Shown here: in pieces, positions 26,098 to 34,730 of the stretch
Position numbering within the stretch: position 1 is the first letter of the stretch
How the letters are laid out: each line of letters starts with the position of its first letter
From: Ascidiimonas aurantiaca
GTDB lineage: Bacteria > Bacteroidota > Bacteroidia > Flavobacteriales > Flavobacteriaceae
Direction: 5' to 3'
Assembly: GCF_037646345.1 (NCBI RefSeq)
Contig: NZ_JBBEWR010000004.1
Span: 181,642-245,641 of the forward strand
DNA: 64,000 bases
Notes under the pieces: generated by a model
Database searches by the model: none
Told to the model about the DNA's origin: nothing
The model's input: only the letters and a program-made list of their open reading frames with translations
Program-made: the position numbers and the translations under genes

Positions 26098-27542
26098 GAT
26101 CGGGAGATGTTGAAGTTAAAATAATCGCGGGCATTGGTATAACAAATATCCTGTACTATTTTACCCAGCCATTTCTCATCAGCCGGTAATTCTCCGTTTT
26201 CAACATCTTTTCCTATCAAATTACAAAGTATACGTCTAAAATACTCGTGCCTGGGGAAAGAGAGAAAGCTACGCGAATCAGTAAGCATGCCCACAAAGCA
26301 ACTCAGGAGGCCCAGATTAGAAAGTGCATTAAGTTGCTTTTCCATACCGTCTTTTTGATCCAGAAACCACCATGCGGCTCCGTATTGTACTTTTCCTTTT
26401 ATACTACCGTCATTAAAGTTTCCTGCCATAGTGGCCATAACTTCATTGTCTGAGGGATTAAGATTGTAAAGAATGGTTTTACAGAGTTGGTCCTCACGAT
26501 CCAGCTCATTGAGAAATTGACTCAAACTTTTGGCCTGCGAAAAATCACCAATAGAATCAAAACCGGTATCTGGCCCTAGTTTTTGGAGCATACGTTCATT
26601 AGTATTGCGCAGGGCGCCCAGGTGAAATTGTTGTGTCCACCCTTTTTCGTGATACATACGGCACAAATGCAGTAGGGTTTCAAATGTATAATAGTGGATT
26701 TCTGTGGGGGTAAGAACTGTTTTGTTCTTTATTTTGTTAAATAGTACTTCGGTATCATAACTTCCGGGTGTAAAATAATACAAACGCTCCAGGCCATGGT
26801 CTGACAGTCTGCTGCCTTTTTCATGAAAGTAATCAATACGGTTTTTAAGAGCATCGAGCAAGTCCCGGTAAGAAGTAATCGTAATACCGGATACCTCTTC
26901 CAACTGTTCCAAATACCCGAGATAACCGGGAATGTCTTCTACGGCATATGCTTTGTCGGGTCTAAAAGCGGGTAGCAAAGTTATACTGTCAGAGTTGTTT
27001 TTCATGGTTTCATGATATTCAAGAGAATCAAGAGGGTCATCGGTAGTACATACGGTTTCTACATGCATCATTTTGAGTAATCCCAGCGTATGATGGCTTT
27101 CTTTCTGAAGAAGTGATGAGGTTTTCTCATAAACATCTACCGCAGTTTCCGGTTCCAAAAGTGTATTAATATCAAAGTATCGCAATAGTTCGAGATGTGT
27201 CCAGTGATACAGCGGATTTCTCAAAGTGTAAGGAACCGTTGCTGCCCATTTTTCAAACTTTTCACGGTCGCTGGCATCACCAGTAATATATTTTTCAGAA
27301 ACTCCCAGTGTACGCATAGCTCTCCATTTATAGTGATCCCCTTCCAGCCATACCCGGGTTGTGTTTTTAAAAACCCTGTTTTCGGCTATGTCTTTTGGTG
27401 AAAGATGGCAGTGGTAATCAATTATAGGGAGCTTCTCGGCATACTGATAATATAGTTTTTGCGCAAATGAATTTTGCAACAGAAAGTTTTCTGAAATAAA
27501 AGGATGATTTGTTTGATGCAATCGATTGCGCTTCGTGTTCAT
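26094..27542 (-). CDS. uxaC: Uronate isomerase UxaC
   Basis: 482 aa amidohydrolase-superfamily enzyme that isomerises D-galacturonate to tagaturonate and D-glucuronate to fructuronate. The metal site is YHCHLSP near residue 43. The C-terminal half has FVGMLTDSRSFLSFPRHEYFRR, characteristic of UxaC. The first ten codons (MNTKRNRLHQ) are an extension compared with the common start at ENFLL, and they contain a LacI-type operator (27517-27530). It lies downstream of the LacI gene on the same strand (31 bases). Confidence 0.95.
   Translation of the reverse strand: MNTKRNRLHQTNHPFISENFLLQNSFAQKLYYQYAEKLPIIDYHCHLSPKDIAENRVFKNTTRVWLEGDHYKWRAMRTLGVSEKYITGDASDREKFEKWAATVPYTLRNPLYHWTHLELLRYFDINTLLEPETAVDVYEKTSSLLQKESHHTLGLLKMMHVETVCTTDDPLDSLEYHETMKNNSDSITLLPAFRPDKAYAVEDIPGYLGYLEQLEEVSGITITSYRDLLDALKNRIDYFHEKGSRLSDHGLERLYYFTPGSYDTEVLFNKIKNKTVLTPTEIHYYTFETLLHLCRMYHEKGWTQQFHLGALRNTNERMLQKLGPDTGFDSIGDFSQAKSLSQFLNELDREDQLCKTILYNLNPSDNEVMATMAGNFNDGSIKGKVQYGAAWWFLDQKDGMEKQLNALSNLGLLSCFVGMLTDSRSFLSFPRHEYFRRILCNLIGKDVENGELPADEKWLGKIVQDICYTNARDYFNFNISRS
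27517..27530. promoter_or_regulatory. LacI-type operator inside the start of uxaC
   Basis: TGCAATCGATTGCG; the core GCAATCGATTGC (27518-27529) is a perfect 12-base palindrome with the CG centre typical of LacI-family sites. It overlaps codons 5-9 of uxaC on the minus strand. Confidence 0.7.
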
Positions 27543-27573
27543 GATTTCTTTACTGCTTTATTATTTATCGTAT

Positions 27574-28608
27574 TTATATGTTAACAGTGGTTTTTAACGA
27601 AGAAGCCCGTACTATCAGTTTAGGCTGCAGGACGGTTTTCTGTGGAATTGTTTTTTTAGTACCGGCATTCAGAATATCAAAAAAAAGTTCGGCGGCAGCA
27701 TGACCCATTTCTACGGGAAACTGTTCTATAGATGTTAACGGAGGATCGCTAAAAGAGGTAAACGGTTCGTTACTAAAACCAGACAAAGCTACTTTTTCCG
27801 GTATAGCTATTTTATGTTCCTTTAAAACCTGCATAGCACCCATAGCCGCATAATCACTGGCAGAAAAAATAGCGTCAAATGGTTTTCCTAAAGTAAGTAA
27901 CTGTTGTGTACACACACGGCCGTCCTCCAGTTGCATATTGCTTTCACAAACCAGTGCCTCATCAAAAGGAATGTTGTGGTCCTTTAACGCTTCCATATAT
28001 CCGCGATAGCGCTCTTTATAAATGTTTACTCTGTTTATATTGGTAAAGTGCGCAATCTGTTGGCAACCCTGCTTGATGAGGTGTTCTGTAGCCATATAAG
28101 CACCCAGAAAATCATCAATAACCACCTGGCTGGTGCCCAGCTCATTAGTGGTACGGTCAAATAATACTAAAGGAATCCCTCTTTTGATTATTTTTTTATA
28201 ATGATCATAATTTTCAGTGTTTTTCCCCAATGAGGCAATAATGCCATCCACGCGTGCATTGAGAAGTGCATCTACGGTAGCGCTTTCATTGACCACTTCT
28301 TCATACGACTGACTCACAACTACCTGGTAACCTACCTGATTAGCAACTTCTTCTACCCCGCGAATGACCGATGAAAAAAAGGCACGGTTTATAGTAGGAA
28401 CTACAATACCTATTAGCTGGCTTCGCCCGCTCCTCAGTGCGGCAGCAATACGATTGGGCTGGTAATTAAGAGATTTGGCAACATCCAGTACAGCCTTTTT
28501 AGTGGCCTCACTAATTCTGGGGTGATTGTTTAATGCTCTTGAAACCGTAGAAGCCGTAATATTAAGCTGCTCTGCAATATCGTGTATGGTCGCCTTTTTA
28601 GGTGTCAT
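27574..28608 (-). CDS. LacI-family regulator of uronate use
   Basis: 344 aa. The helix-turn-helix is at the N-terminus (TIHDIAEQLNITASTVSRAL) with the hinge helix NRIAAALRSGRS that inserts into CG-centred palindromes. A periplasmic-binding-protein-like sensor domain follows (about residues 65-340). It is encoded at the head of the uxaC-uxaB cluster and divergently from the TonB receptor. Four near-identical palindromes in the locus fit its binding type. The inducer is probably a uronate or KDG-type intermediate, which is inference. Confidence 0.9.
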   Translation of the reverse strand: MTPKKATIHDIAEQLNITASTVSRALNNHPRISEATKKAVLDVAKSLNYQPNRIAAALRSGRSQLIGIVVPTINRAFFSSVIRGVEEVANQVGYQVVVSQSYEEVVNESATVDALLNARVDGIIASLGKNTENYDHYKKIIKRGIPLVLFDRTTNELGTSQVVIDDFLGAYMATEHLIKQGCQQIAHFTNINRVNIYKERYRGYMEALKDHNIPFDEALVCESNMQLEDGRVCTQQLLTLGKPFDAIFSASDYAAMGAMQVLKEHKIAIPEKVALSGFSNEPFTSFSDPPLTSIEQFPVEMGHAAAELFFDILNAGTKKTIPQKTVLQPKLIVRASSLKTTVNI

Positions 28609-28698
28609 GTATTTAAAGTGAATGCCGGGTCTTAAGATCCGTTAACGAAGGTAAAAGTAAGGAACTATCTTTTAAAATGATAAAGTTCTTCTTTTTTA

Positions 28699-28716
28699 TT
28701 GTAATCGATTGCGCAA
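28699..28716. promoter_or_regulatory. LacI-type operator upstream of the lacI-type gene
   Basis: TTGTAATCGATTGCGCAA; one half differs by one base from the other sites (GTAATC instead of GCAATC). It lies about 90 bases before the regulator's start, which suggests autoregulation. Confidence 0.6.
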
Positions 28717-28851
28717 TTTAATGAATTTTAAAGAATATTGGAAAACAATATTTTTAGAAAATTATCATATTTGTAACTTTTCCTTCAAAAAAATAGCCAT
28801 TTATAGGTTTTAACGAGCAAAATTTGGTTATTTGATAAATAATTTATAATA

Positions 28852-28865
28852 TGCAATCGATTGCA
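28852..28865. promoter_or_regulatory. LacI-type operator upstream of the TonB receptor operon
   Basis: TGCAATCGATTGCA is a perfect 14-base palindrome, the best copy of the four. It lies 190 bases before the TonB receptor ATG in the 446-base divergent intergenic region. Confidence 0.75.
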
Positions 28866-28945
28866 CAAAATTATTGTAATATTCACAAATAACGCCTCAT
28901 TATTTTAAGAAATGTTACGCAGGTAAATCGGATAAAAAATATAGT

Positions 28946-29035
28946 ATGAAACCAGCAGAACTTTTAGAAAACAGAATCAGAGGGCACACTCATTACATTT
29001 TGTTAATTTATCAGAGAAGACCAAACAAAATGTAA
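28946..29035 (+). CDS. Possible leader peptide ahead of the TonB receptor
   Basis: A 29-codon open frame (MKPAELLENRIRG, then HTHYILLIYQRRPNKM) ends in TAA at 29033-29035, 19 bases before the receptor ATG. Its last third lies in the two arms of a 12-base inverted repeat. There is no homology I recognise and it may be chance; the placement would suit a regulatory leader. Confidence 0.3.
   Translation: MKPAELLENRIRGHTHYILLIYQRRPNKM
28993..29035 (+). promoter_or_regulatory. Stem-loop in the 5' leader of the TonB receptor mRNA
   Basis: TTACATTTTGTT (28993-29004) is a perfect inverted repeat of AACAAAATGTAA (29024-29035) with a 19-base loop. No T-run follows, so it is not an intrinsic terminator. 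Its right arm ends 19 bases before the ATG, close enough to affect ribosome access. Confidence 0.5.
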
Positions 29036-29054
29036 CACAATAAAAAAACGCAAG

Positions 29055-31937
29055 ATGAAATTATTGAAAAGAACCCGTATATGGTTTTTAGCGCCCATTT
29101 TATGGATCGGTTTTTACGGTTTCGCAAATAATGCACCCCATGAATATTACAATTTTGCTATTGAAGAACAACAGGCATTTGTTATTGTAAACGGGCGTGT
29201 ACTGGGAGACAGGGGAGAAGTACTCCCCGGGGCCTCTGTAGTTATAAAGGCATTAAATCTGGGAACCAGTACCGACCTGAACGGTAATTTTAGTCTGAAT
29301 CGTGTTCCCACAGGTACGCATACTCTGGAAGTTTCCTATTTGGGATTTAACTCGTATACTACAGAAATCACAGTTGACGGTACTTCTAATATCAATCTAA
29401 AAGATATTGTACTTACACCGCAAACTAACCAACTGGGGGAAGTAACGGTAACTGCCAGTCTTGAAGGCCAGCAACGTGCATACAATCAGCAAAAAAATGC
29501 CGATAATATTAAAACGGTAGTATCTGCAGATCTCATTAGCCGGTTTCCCGATATCAATGTGGGTGAGGCTATGCAGCGTGTGTCAGGAGTTACTATAGAA
29601 AGAGATAATGGTGAGGGTAGTATTGTAAAAATACGGGGAACTCCTCAAAACTTTACTACGGTCTCTATTAACGGAGAACAAATTCCTACCACTGATGAAG
29701 GAGGAGGTCGTACCGAATCGCTGGATCTTATCTCGGCAGACCAGTTGGCCTCTATGGAAGTGAGTAAAGCCATTACTCCGGAAATGGACGGAGATGCCGT
29801 AGGAGGTGCCATTAACCTGATTACCCCCATGGCCCGAAGTAAAAAAGCACGTTTTAAAGGAAGCCTTGGCGGGGGGTATAACGACCTTTTTGAAAGAGGA
29901 AGTCAAATTGCCAAATTAAAATACGATCAACGTTTTGCTGATGATAAGTTTGGGGTGTTGCTGGGAGGAAGCTATTACAATACGGTAAACGGGGAAGAGC
30001 GTTTTGAAGCTACTTATCGAAACCGCAGGATAGGTGATTCTGATGATCCCAATTCTTTCAGAGCCAATGTAGTAGATGATTATCGTTTACGCCCGTTACT
30101 CAATGAGCGTACCCGAATCGGGCTTAATGCCACTTTTGATTATCGCTTTAATGAAAACTCCAAAATAGTAGTAAAAGCAATTTATAATGATCTGAGAGAC
30201 GAATCCCTTCGTCGCAGAACCCGTTTTCGTCCCAGAAACAACTATCAGGATCCCTTAAATCCCAATGTAGCCGGAAGTGTAGACAACGGCGATGTGCGTG
30301 TGAGAAGAGATATTAACGACAGGGTGATCAACAGGGAGAATATCACTTTCTCATTTGAGGGCGATCATTTACTGGGTACTTTTGGAAAAATAGATTACGG
30401 GTTTAATTACACCCGTTCAGAGCGTATTCTTCGCAGCGACCGTTTTGTTTTTAGAGAAAGAGGCCTTGCACTGGAACTTGAAAGAGATGGTGATTTTATT
30501 CTGTTCTCGTCCCCCGATTCAAATTTTACGGATTATGATCGGTTTGAGTTTAATGCTTTTCAGCAGGATAAGCCCATTCTCAACAGAGGAGATAATATGG
30601 TGGCCCGTCTCAACTTTACTTTCCCTTTTCAATTGGGAAAGAATAACGGAGAGTTTAAAGCCGGAGGAAAATATCGGGAACTGGATAATTTGCGAAGAAG
30701 AAACACCATAGAATACACTGGCTTTGACGGGCCCTATAACCTTTCTCAGGTATTGGATGGTTTTGACGGTACCATATTTGATGGAAGATATGACATGGGA
30801 AGTTTCCCAGATCCTCAAAGAGCCTTTCAGCATTTTGTAGATAATCAGGGCGCCTACCAACTCGACGAACGAAATACAAAAATCAATAGCGACAGCTTTT
30901 TCTTTAATGCCGATGAAGATGTATCTGCAGCCTATGTGCAGGGTAAATTGCAGATCAACGATTTGCGAATACTGGCAGGAGTGCGCTACGAGAATACCAG
31001 AGTTCGTTATGATGCGTTGCAGATAAACGATCCGGGTGAAGACAGCAATATGCCGGTAACGTCAACGCCTATTGAAGGCGGTACCGATTATGATTTTCTG
31101 TTGCCCATGATACATTTGAGGTATGCTTTATCAGACCGGGCCAACATTCGTTTTGCCTATACCCGCTCGTATGCGCGGCCCAATTTAAGTGATGTGGTGC
31201 CTTCGCAGAACATTAATTTTGCCGATCAGATCATAAGCACCGGAAATCCCGATCTGCTGCCTGCCGATGCTACCAACCTGGATCTTCTTTTTGAAAACTA
31301 CATCCAGGGAGCCGGTGTTATTTCGGGAGGATTGTTTTACAAACGTATCGAAGATTTTATTTTTAATCAGGTATCTGATGTAGAAGGAGGCCAGTTTGAT
31401 GGTTTCCGAAGCTTTTCACCGGTAAACGGTGATGTCGCCAATTTGTATGGTGCAGAAATAAACTTCTCTAAAAAACTCGATTTCCTTCCCGGGTTTTTAT
31501 CGGGACTGGGAGTGTATCTTAATTACACCTATGTACAATCAGACAGTAGTTTTGAATTTTTAGTAGAAGATCCCGATACGGGTCAGGAGGTAGTTTCTGT
31601 GAGAGATGATGTGCCTTTTGTAGGACAGGCAGACCATGTTTGGAACGCCGCTATCTCTTTTGACCGTGGAGGGTTTAGCTCACGAATATCACTCAACTAT
31701 AACGGCTCTTCCTTATTGAGCTTTGCCGACGATCCCGAACTGGATTTTTTCCTGGATGAACGTTATCAGTTAGATATCAATGCTTCTCAGAAAATTACCG
31801 ACCAGTTAACCATTTTTGCCGAGTTTGTAAACCTTACTAACGACCCAAATGTACAATACCAATCCGTAAGAAGTCAGGTGGTGAATTATGAATTGTATAG
31901 CTGGTCCGCCAGGTTTGGTATTAATTTCAAATTTTAA
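29055..31937 (+). CDS. TonB-dependent outer-membrane receptor for pectic oligosaccharides (predicted)
   Basis: 960 aa. A signal peptide (about 1-25), a carboxypeptidase-regulatory-like domain (about 48-125, NGRVLGDRGEVLPGASVVIK), a plug (about 135-260, with VKIRGTPQNFTTVSINGEQ) and a 22-strand type barrel ending in FGINFKF. The plug resembles the non-SusC receptor class that works without SusD, and no susD gene is present. It is first in the operon with the lipoprotein, GH28 and GH2 genes and has a LacI-type operator upstream. Substrate specificity for oligogalacturonides is inferred from context. Confidence 0.9.
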   Translation: MKLLKRTRIWFLAPILWIGFYGFANNAPHEYYNFAIEEQQAFVIVNGRVLGDRGEVLPGASVVIKALNLGTSTDLNGNFSLNRVPTGTHTLEVSYLGFNSYTTEITVDGTSNINLKDIVLTPQTNQLGEVTVTASLEGQQRAYNQQKNADNIKTVVSADLISRFPDINVGEAMQRVSGVTIERDNGEGSIVKIRGTPQNFTTVSINGEQIPTTDEGGGRTESLDLISADQLASMEVSKAITPEMDGDAVGGAINLITPMARSKKARFKGSLGGGYNDLFERGSQIAKLKYDQRFADDKFGVLLGGSYYNTVNGEERFEATYRNRRIGDSDDPNSFRANVVDDYRLRPLLNERTRIGLNATFDYRFNENSKIVVKAIYNDLRDESLRRRTRFRPRNNYQDPLNPNVAGSVDNGDVRVRRDINDRVINRENITFSFEGDHLLGTFGKIDYGFNYTRSERILRSDRFVFRERGLALELERDGDFILFSSPDSNFTDYDRFEFNAFQQDKPILNRGDNMVARLNFTFPFQLGKNNGEFKAGGKYRELDNLRRRNTIEYTGFDGPYNLSQVLDGFDGTIFDGRYDMGSFPDPQRAFQHFVDNQGAYQLDERNTKINSDSFFFNADEDVSAAYVQGKLQINDLRILAGVRYENTRVRYDALQINDPGEDSNMPVTSTPIEGGTDYDFLLPMIHLRYALSDRANIRFAYTRSYARPNLSDVVPSQNINFADQIISTGNPDLLPADATNLDLLFENYIQGAGVISGGLFYKRIEDFIFNQVSDVEGGQFDGFRSFSPVNGDVANLYGAEINFSKKLDFLPGFLSGLGVYLNYTYVQSDSSFEFLVEDPDTGQEVVSVRDDVPFVGQADHVWNAAISFDRGGFSSRISLNYNGSSLLSFADDPELDFFLDERYQLDINASQKITDQLTIFAEFVNLTNDPNVQYQSVRSQVVNYELYSWSARFGINFKF

Positions 31938-31941
31938 GATA

Positions 31942-33441
31942 ATGAAAAATACAATATATCCTTCCGTTAAGAAAGTAGCTGCGCTCATTGCTGTTTTTCT
32001 GCTTTTTACGGCCTGTAGTAATGACGACGATACCGTTGAGCCCCCCTTATATTTTAGTCCCAATGTGAGTCTGGATATCACTTCCGGAGAATTTGGAGTG
32101 GGACAGATCATAACCGTTGAGGTATCGATGCTGGCTTCGGGCCTTTTAAATACGCTTACCATTTCGGCAGGTAATACAGTACTTGAAAACATCACTTATG
32201 GTGATACCGGGGATCAGGACTTTCGCTTTTCTTTTCAGGTACCACCCGAATGGCTGGGTACGGTGCAAACCATAGCATTTACAGTTACCGATAAACAGGG
32301 GCAGCAAGCTACAACAAATTATACGGCTACAGTCTCTCAAATAGAACCGCAATATACCATAGATGATATAACTCTTAACGGTGTTGATTTTCGCCAGATT
32401 ACCGGGAACGTCAATTTTGATGAAACTCTTGATAATGATACAAACTGGGTGCTTAACGGTTCAGTAGAAGTAGACCAGCAAACTACGCTTACCATTGAAG
32501 AAGGAACTACCGTTTACGCCCTAAACGGAGATACAGAACTCGACATAAAAATAGGAGGGACTTTACTGGCAGAGGGAACTCTGGAAAATCCTATTGTTTT
32601 TACCAGTCTGGCAAATGCTCCGGGGCAATCGGGAACACCTGATGCCGGAGACTGGATAGGGGTTACTTTACGAGGAAATGACACACCGGACGACAGTTCG
32701 GGTATACTCACCTATGTACGAATAGAATATGCAGGTAATGATGATGATGCCTTTCAGCTTCGCCAGGTAGGCGGAAATACAGTGATTGATTATCTACAGG
32801 TATTTGATGTAGATGATACCGGTGTTCGTATTCGAGGAGGTTCGGTAAATCTGAAGCATCTGGTAGTGGTAAAGCCCGATAGTCGCTGTGTGCGGTATGG
32901 AGAAGGCTGGACTGGCAACGGTCAGTTCTGGGCCCTGGCCACCAGTACCGATAGCAGAGCCATAAACGGTACCGATGACAATGCAGTGCCACAATCCAAT
33001 CCGCTTTTGTCCAATATTACCGTTGTAGGAGCCAATATAACCGAAGGTACCCCAGGTGTAGGTGAAGGTGTGCGTATGCAGGATGGTGCCAACGGAAGGT
33101 ATTACAATACCGTTCTTCTGGGCTTTGATGTATCTTTCCGGGTTCGGGACGGTGGAGAGATCACCATGCGCAACTGTGCTGTTTTTAACAATGGTGAGAA
33201 CGGAGATGATGACGGGTTACACAGCAGTGTACGGAATCAATACCGCGAAGCATCCAACAATAATTCAGAAGACCCTTTTACAATTACTGATACCTTTGTA
33301 GGAGTCTCCACAGCCAATTCTTCCAATGCATTGTCTTTGGGAAGCTTTTTTGAAGGCGTTAATTATGTAGGAGCAGTTCCGGCAGATGATGACTGGACCC
33401 TGGGATGGACCCGTAATTTTGACGGCTCTTTCCGGGAATAA
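31942..33441 (+). CDS. Beta-helix-like surface lipoprotein downstream of the receptor
   Basis: 499 aa from the ATG at 31942 (4 bases after the receptor stop). The signal peptide ends at lipobox LLFTACSND (C25). Residues about 40-150 look like an Ig-like domain. From about 160 on, short repeated strands (TNWVLNGSVEVDQQTTL, TVYALNGDTELDIKIGG and so on) suggest a right-handed parallel beta-helix. No lyase catalytic set is recognised. It takes the place a SusD or surface glycan-binding protein would occupy, so binding of pectin at the cell surface is a reasonable guess. Confidence 0.65.
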   Translation: MKNTIYPSVKKVAALIAVFLLFTACSNDDDTVEPPLYFSPNVSLDITSGEFGVGQIITVEVSMLASGLLNTLTISAGNTVLENITYGDTGDQDFRFSFQVPPEWLGTVQTIAFTVTDKQGQQATTNYTATVSQIEPQYTIDDITLNGVDFRQITGNVNFDETLDNDTNWVLNGSVEVDQQTTLTIEEGTTVYALNGDTELDIKIGGTLLAEGTLENPIVFTSLANAPGQSGTPDAGDWIGVTLRGNDTPDDSSGILTYVRIEYAGNDDDAFQLRQVGGNTVIDYLQVFDVDDTGVRIRGGSVNLKHLVVVKPDSRCVRYGEGWTGNGQFWALATSTDSRAINGTDDNAVPQSNPLLSNITVVGANITEGTPGVGEGVRMQDGANGRYYNTVLLGFDVSFRVRDGGEITMRNCAVFNNGENGDDDGLHSSVRNQYREASNNNSEDPFTITDTFVGVSTANSSNALSLGSFFEGVNYVGAVPADDDWTLGWTRNFDGSFRE

Positions 33442-33487
33442 ATATAAAAAAAAGCAATAGTTAGTTAGCTAAATTGAAATGACCTGA

Positions 33488-34717
33488 ATGAACCGGAAAC
33501 AATTCATAAAGTCTGTTTCGATGGCAACCCTGGCAACAGGGTTGCCTTTTCCCATTATGGCAGTTGCCCGTAACGCGAATAGTAAAGAAAACAGCGAGTA
33601 TTTTAAGGATCTGAAAAGTAATCCTGATTTTACCATTGCAGAGATCAGAACCTTTTTATTAAAAAAAGCACTATTTGTTCGTGTTACCCTTAATAATGGA
33701 GTAACAGGCTGGGCAGAAGCCATGCCCAATGATCGAAGAACCTCCCGAACGCTTATTGAGAAAACCCTGAAAGACTATTATCTGGGAACCAATGCTTTCA
33801 ATGCCGAAGCTACCTGGGACAAAACTATTTATTCTGAATACGATCTGGGGCCGGGGGGGTTGCTTACCTATTCCATAGCAGGAATAGACTGTGCCTTATG
33901 GGATGCTATGGGAAAAGTTACCGGTAAACCCGTGTATGAACTTTTAGGAGGAAAAGTACGTGACACCATTCCTATTTACGGAAGTTTTACCCGCGATGTA
34001 TATCCCACTCCCAAAGAAGCGGCTCAAAAGGCAAAACAATTAGTAAATGAGGGCTATAAGACCCTGAAGTTTAGAATGCGTTGGGGTCTGGAGAACAGAG
34101 ACCCTGCCAATGATAATACGGTTGCCTTTGCCAGCACCATTCGTGAGGCTGTAGGAGATGCCGTTCAACTTGCTTTTGATGCCAATATGGGTTACTCAGT
34201 TCCCAGAGCCATTGAAATGGGGAAACAACTGGAACCTTTGGGGCTGGCATGGTGGGAAGAACCCGTAGCCCCGTATGATTACGAGGCCATTAAAAAGGTA
34301 ATAGCACATGTAAATATACCCATTGTTTTTGGAGAGCACGCCTATACGGTACACCAGGTAAAACACCTCCTTACCTATGGAGGGTCGTGGGCTATTAATC
34401 CCGACCTTTTAAAATGTGGCGGATTCACAGGAGGTAAACGTATAAGTGATTTTATCGCAGAAAGAAATGTAAAGCTCTCAGCTCACAATTCACGCCCTTC
34501 ACTAAGCACTGTGTGTATGCTACACTGGATAGCTACTGCCAAAACAGCCACGTTGGCCCAGGAGTTTGCAGGAAGAGAAAAAGCTCCCAAAGCTTTTGAT
34601 ACCCTCACCCATTTTCCCGAATTTAAAAATGGCACTTTTACCATAAGCGACCGCCCGGGTCTTGGGGTAGAAGTAGACGAAGATAAGGTGACATTTTATG
34701 ACAAAAAATATTCGTAA
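33488..34717 (+). CDS. Exported enolase-superfamily (mandelate racemase/muconate lactonizing type) enzyme
   Basis: 409 aa. Metal ligands fit D231 (FDANMGY), E257 or E258 (WWEEPV) and E283 (FGEHAY); the acid-base pair fits D306 (NPDLLK) and H333 (SAHNSRP). That is the mandelate racemase subgroup pattern, whose members dehydrate or racemise sugar acids. The N-terminus (MNRKQFIKSVSMATLATGL) looks like a signal sequence with an RK variant of the Tat motif. Cofactor-bearing export would be unusual for this family. It lies between the lipoprotein and a GH28 gene, so a pectin-derived acid is the likely substrate. Confidence 0.8.
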   Translation: MNRKQFIKSVSMATLATGLPFPIMAVARNANSKENSEYFKDLKSNPDFTIAEIRTFLLKKALFVRVTLNNGVTGWAEAMPNDRRTSRTLIEKTLKDYYLGTNAFNAEATWDKTIYSEYDLGPGGLLTYSIAGIDCALWDAMGKVTGKPVYELLGGKVRDTIPIYGSFTRDVYPTPKEAAQKAKQLVNEGYKTLKFRMRWGLENRDPANDNTVAFASTIREAVGDAVQLAFDANMGYSVPRAIEMGKQLEPLGLAWWEEPVAPYDYEAIKKVIAHVNIPIVFGEHAYTVHQVKHLLTYGGSWAINPDLLKCGGFTGGKRISDFIAERNVKLSAHNSRPSLSTVCMLHWIATAKTATLAQEFAGREKAPKAFDTLTHFPEFKNGTFTISDRPGLGVEVDEDKVTFYDKKYS

Positions 34718-34730
34718 GTACATCAGGAAT

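Noticed and set aside
29055..31937. SusC/RagA-type receptor
   Set aside because: The plug sequence is of the other receptor class and no SusD follows.
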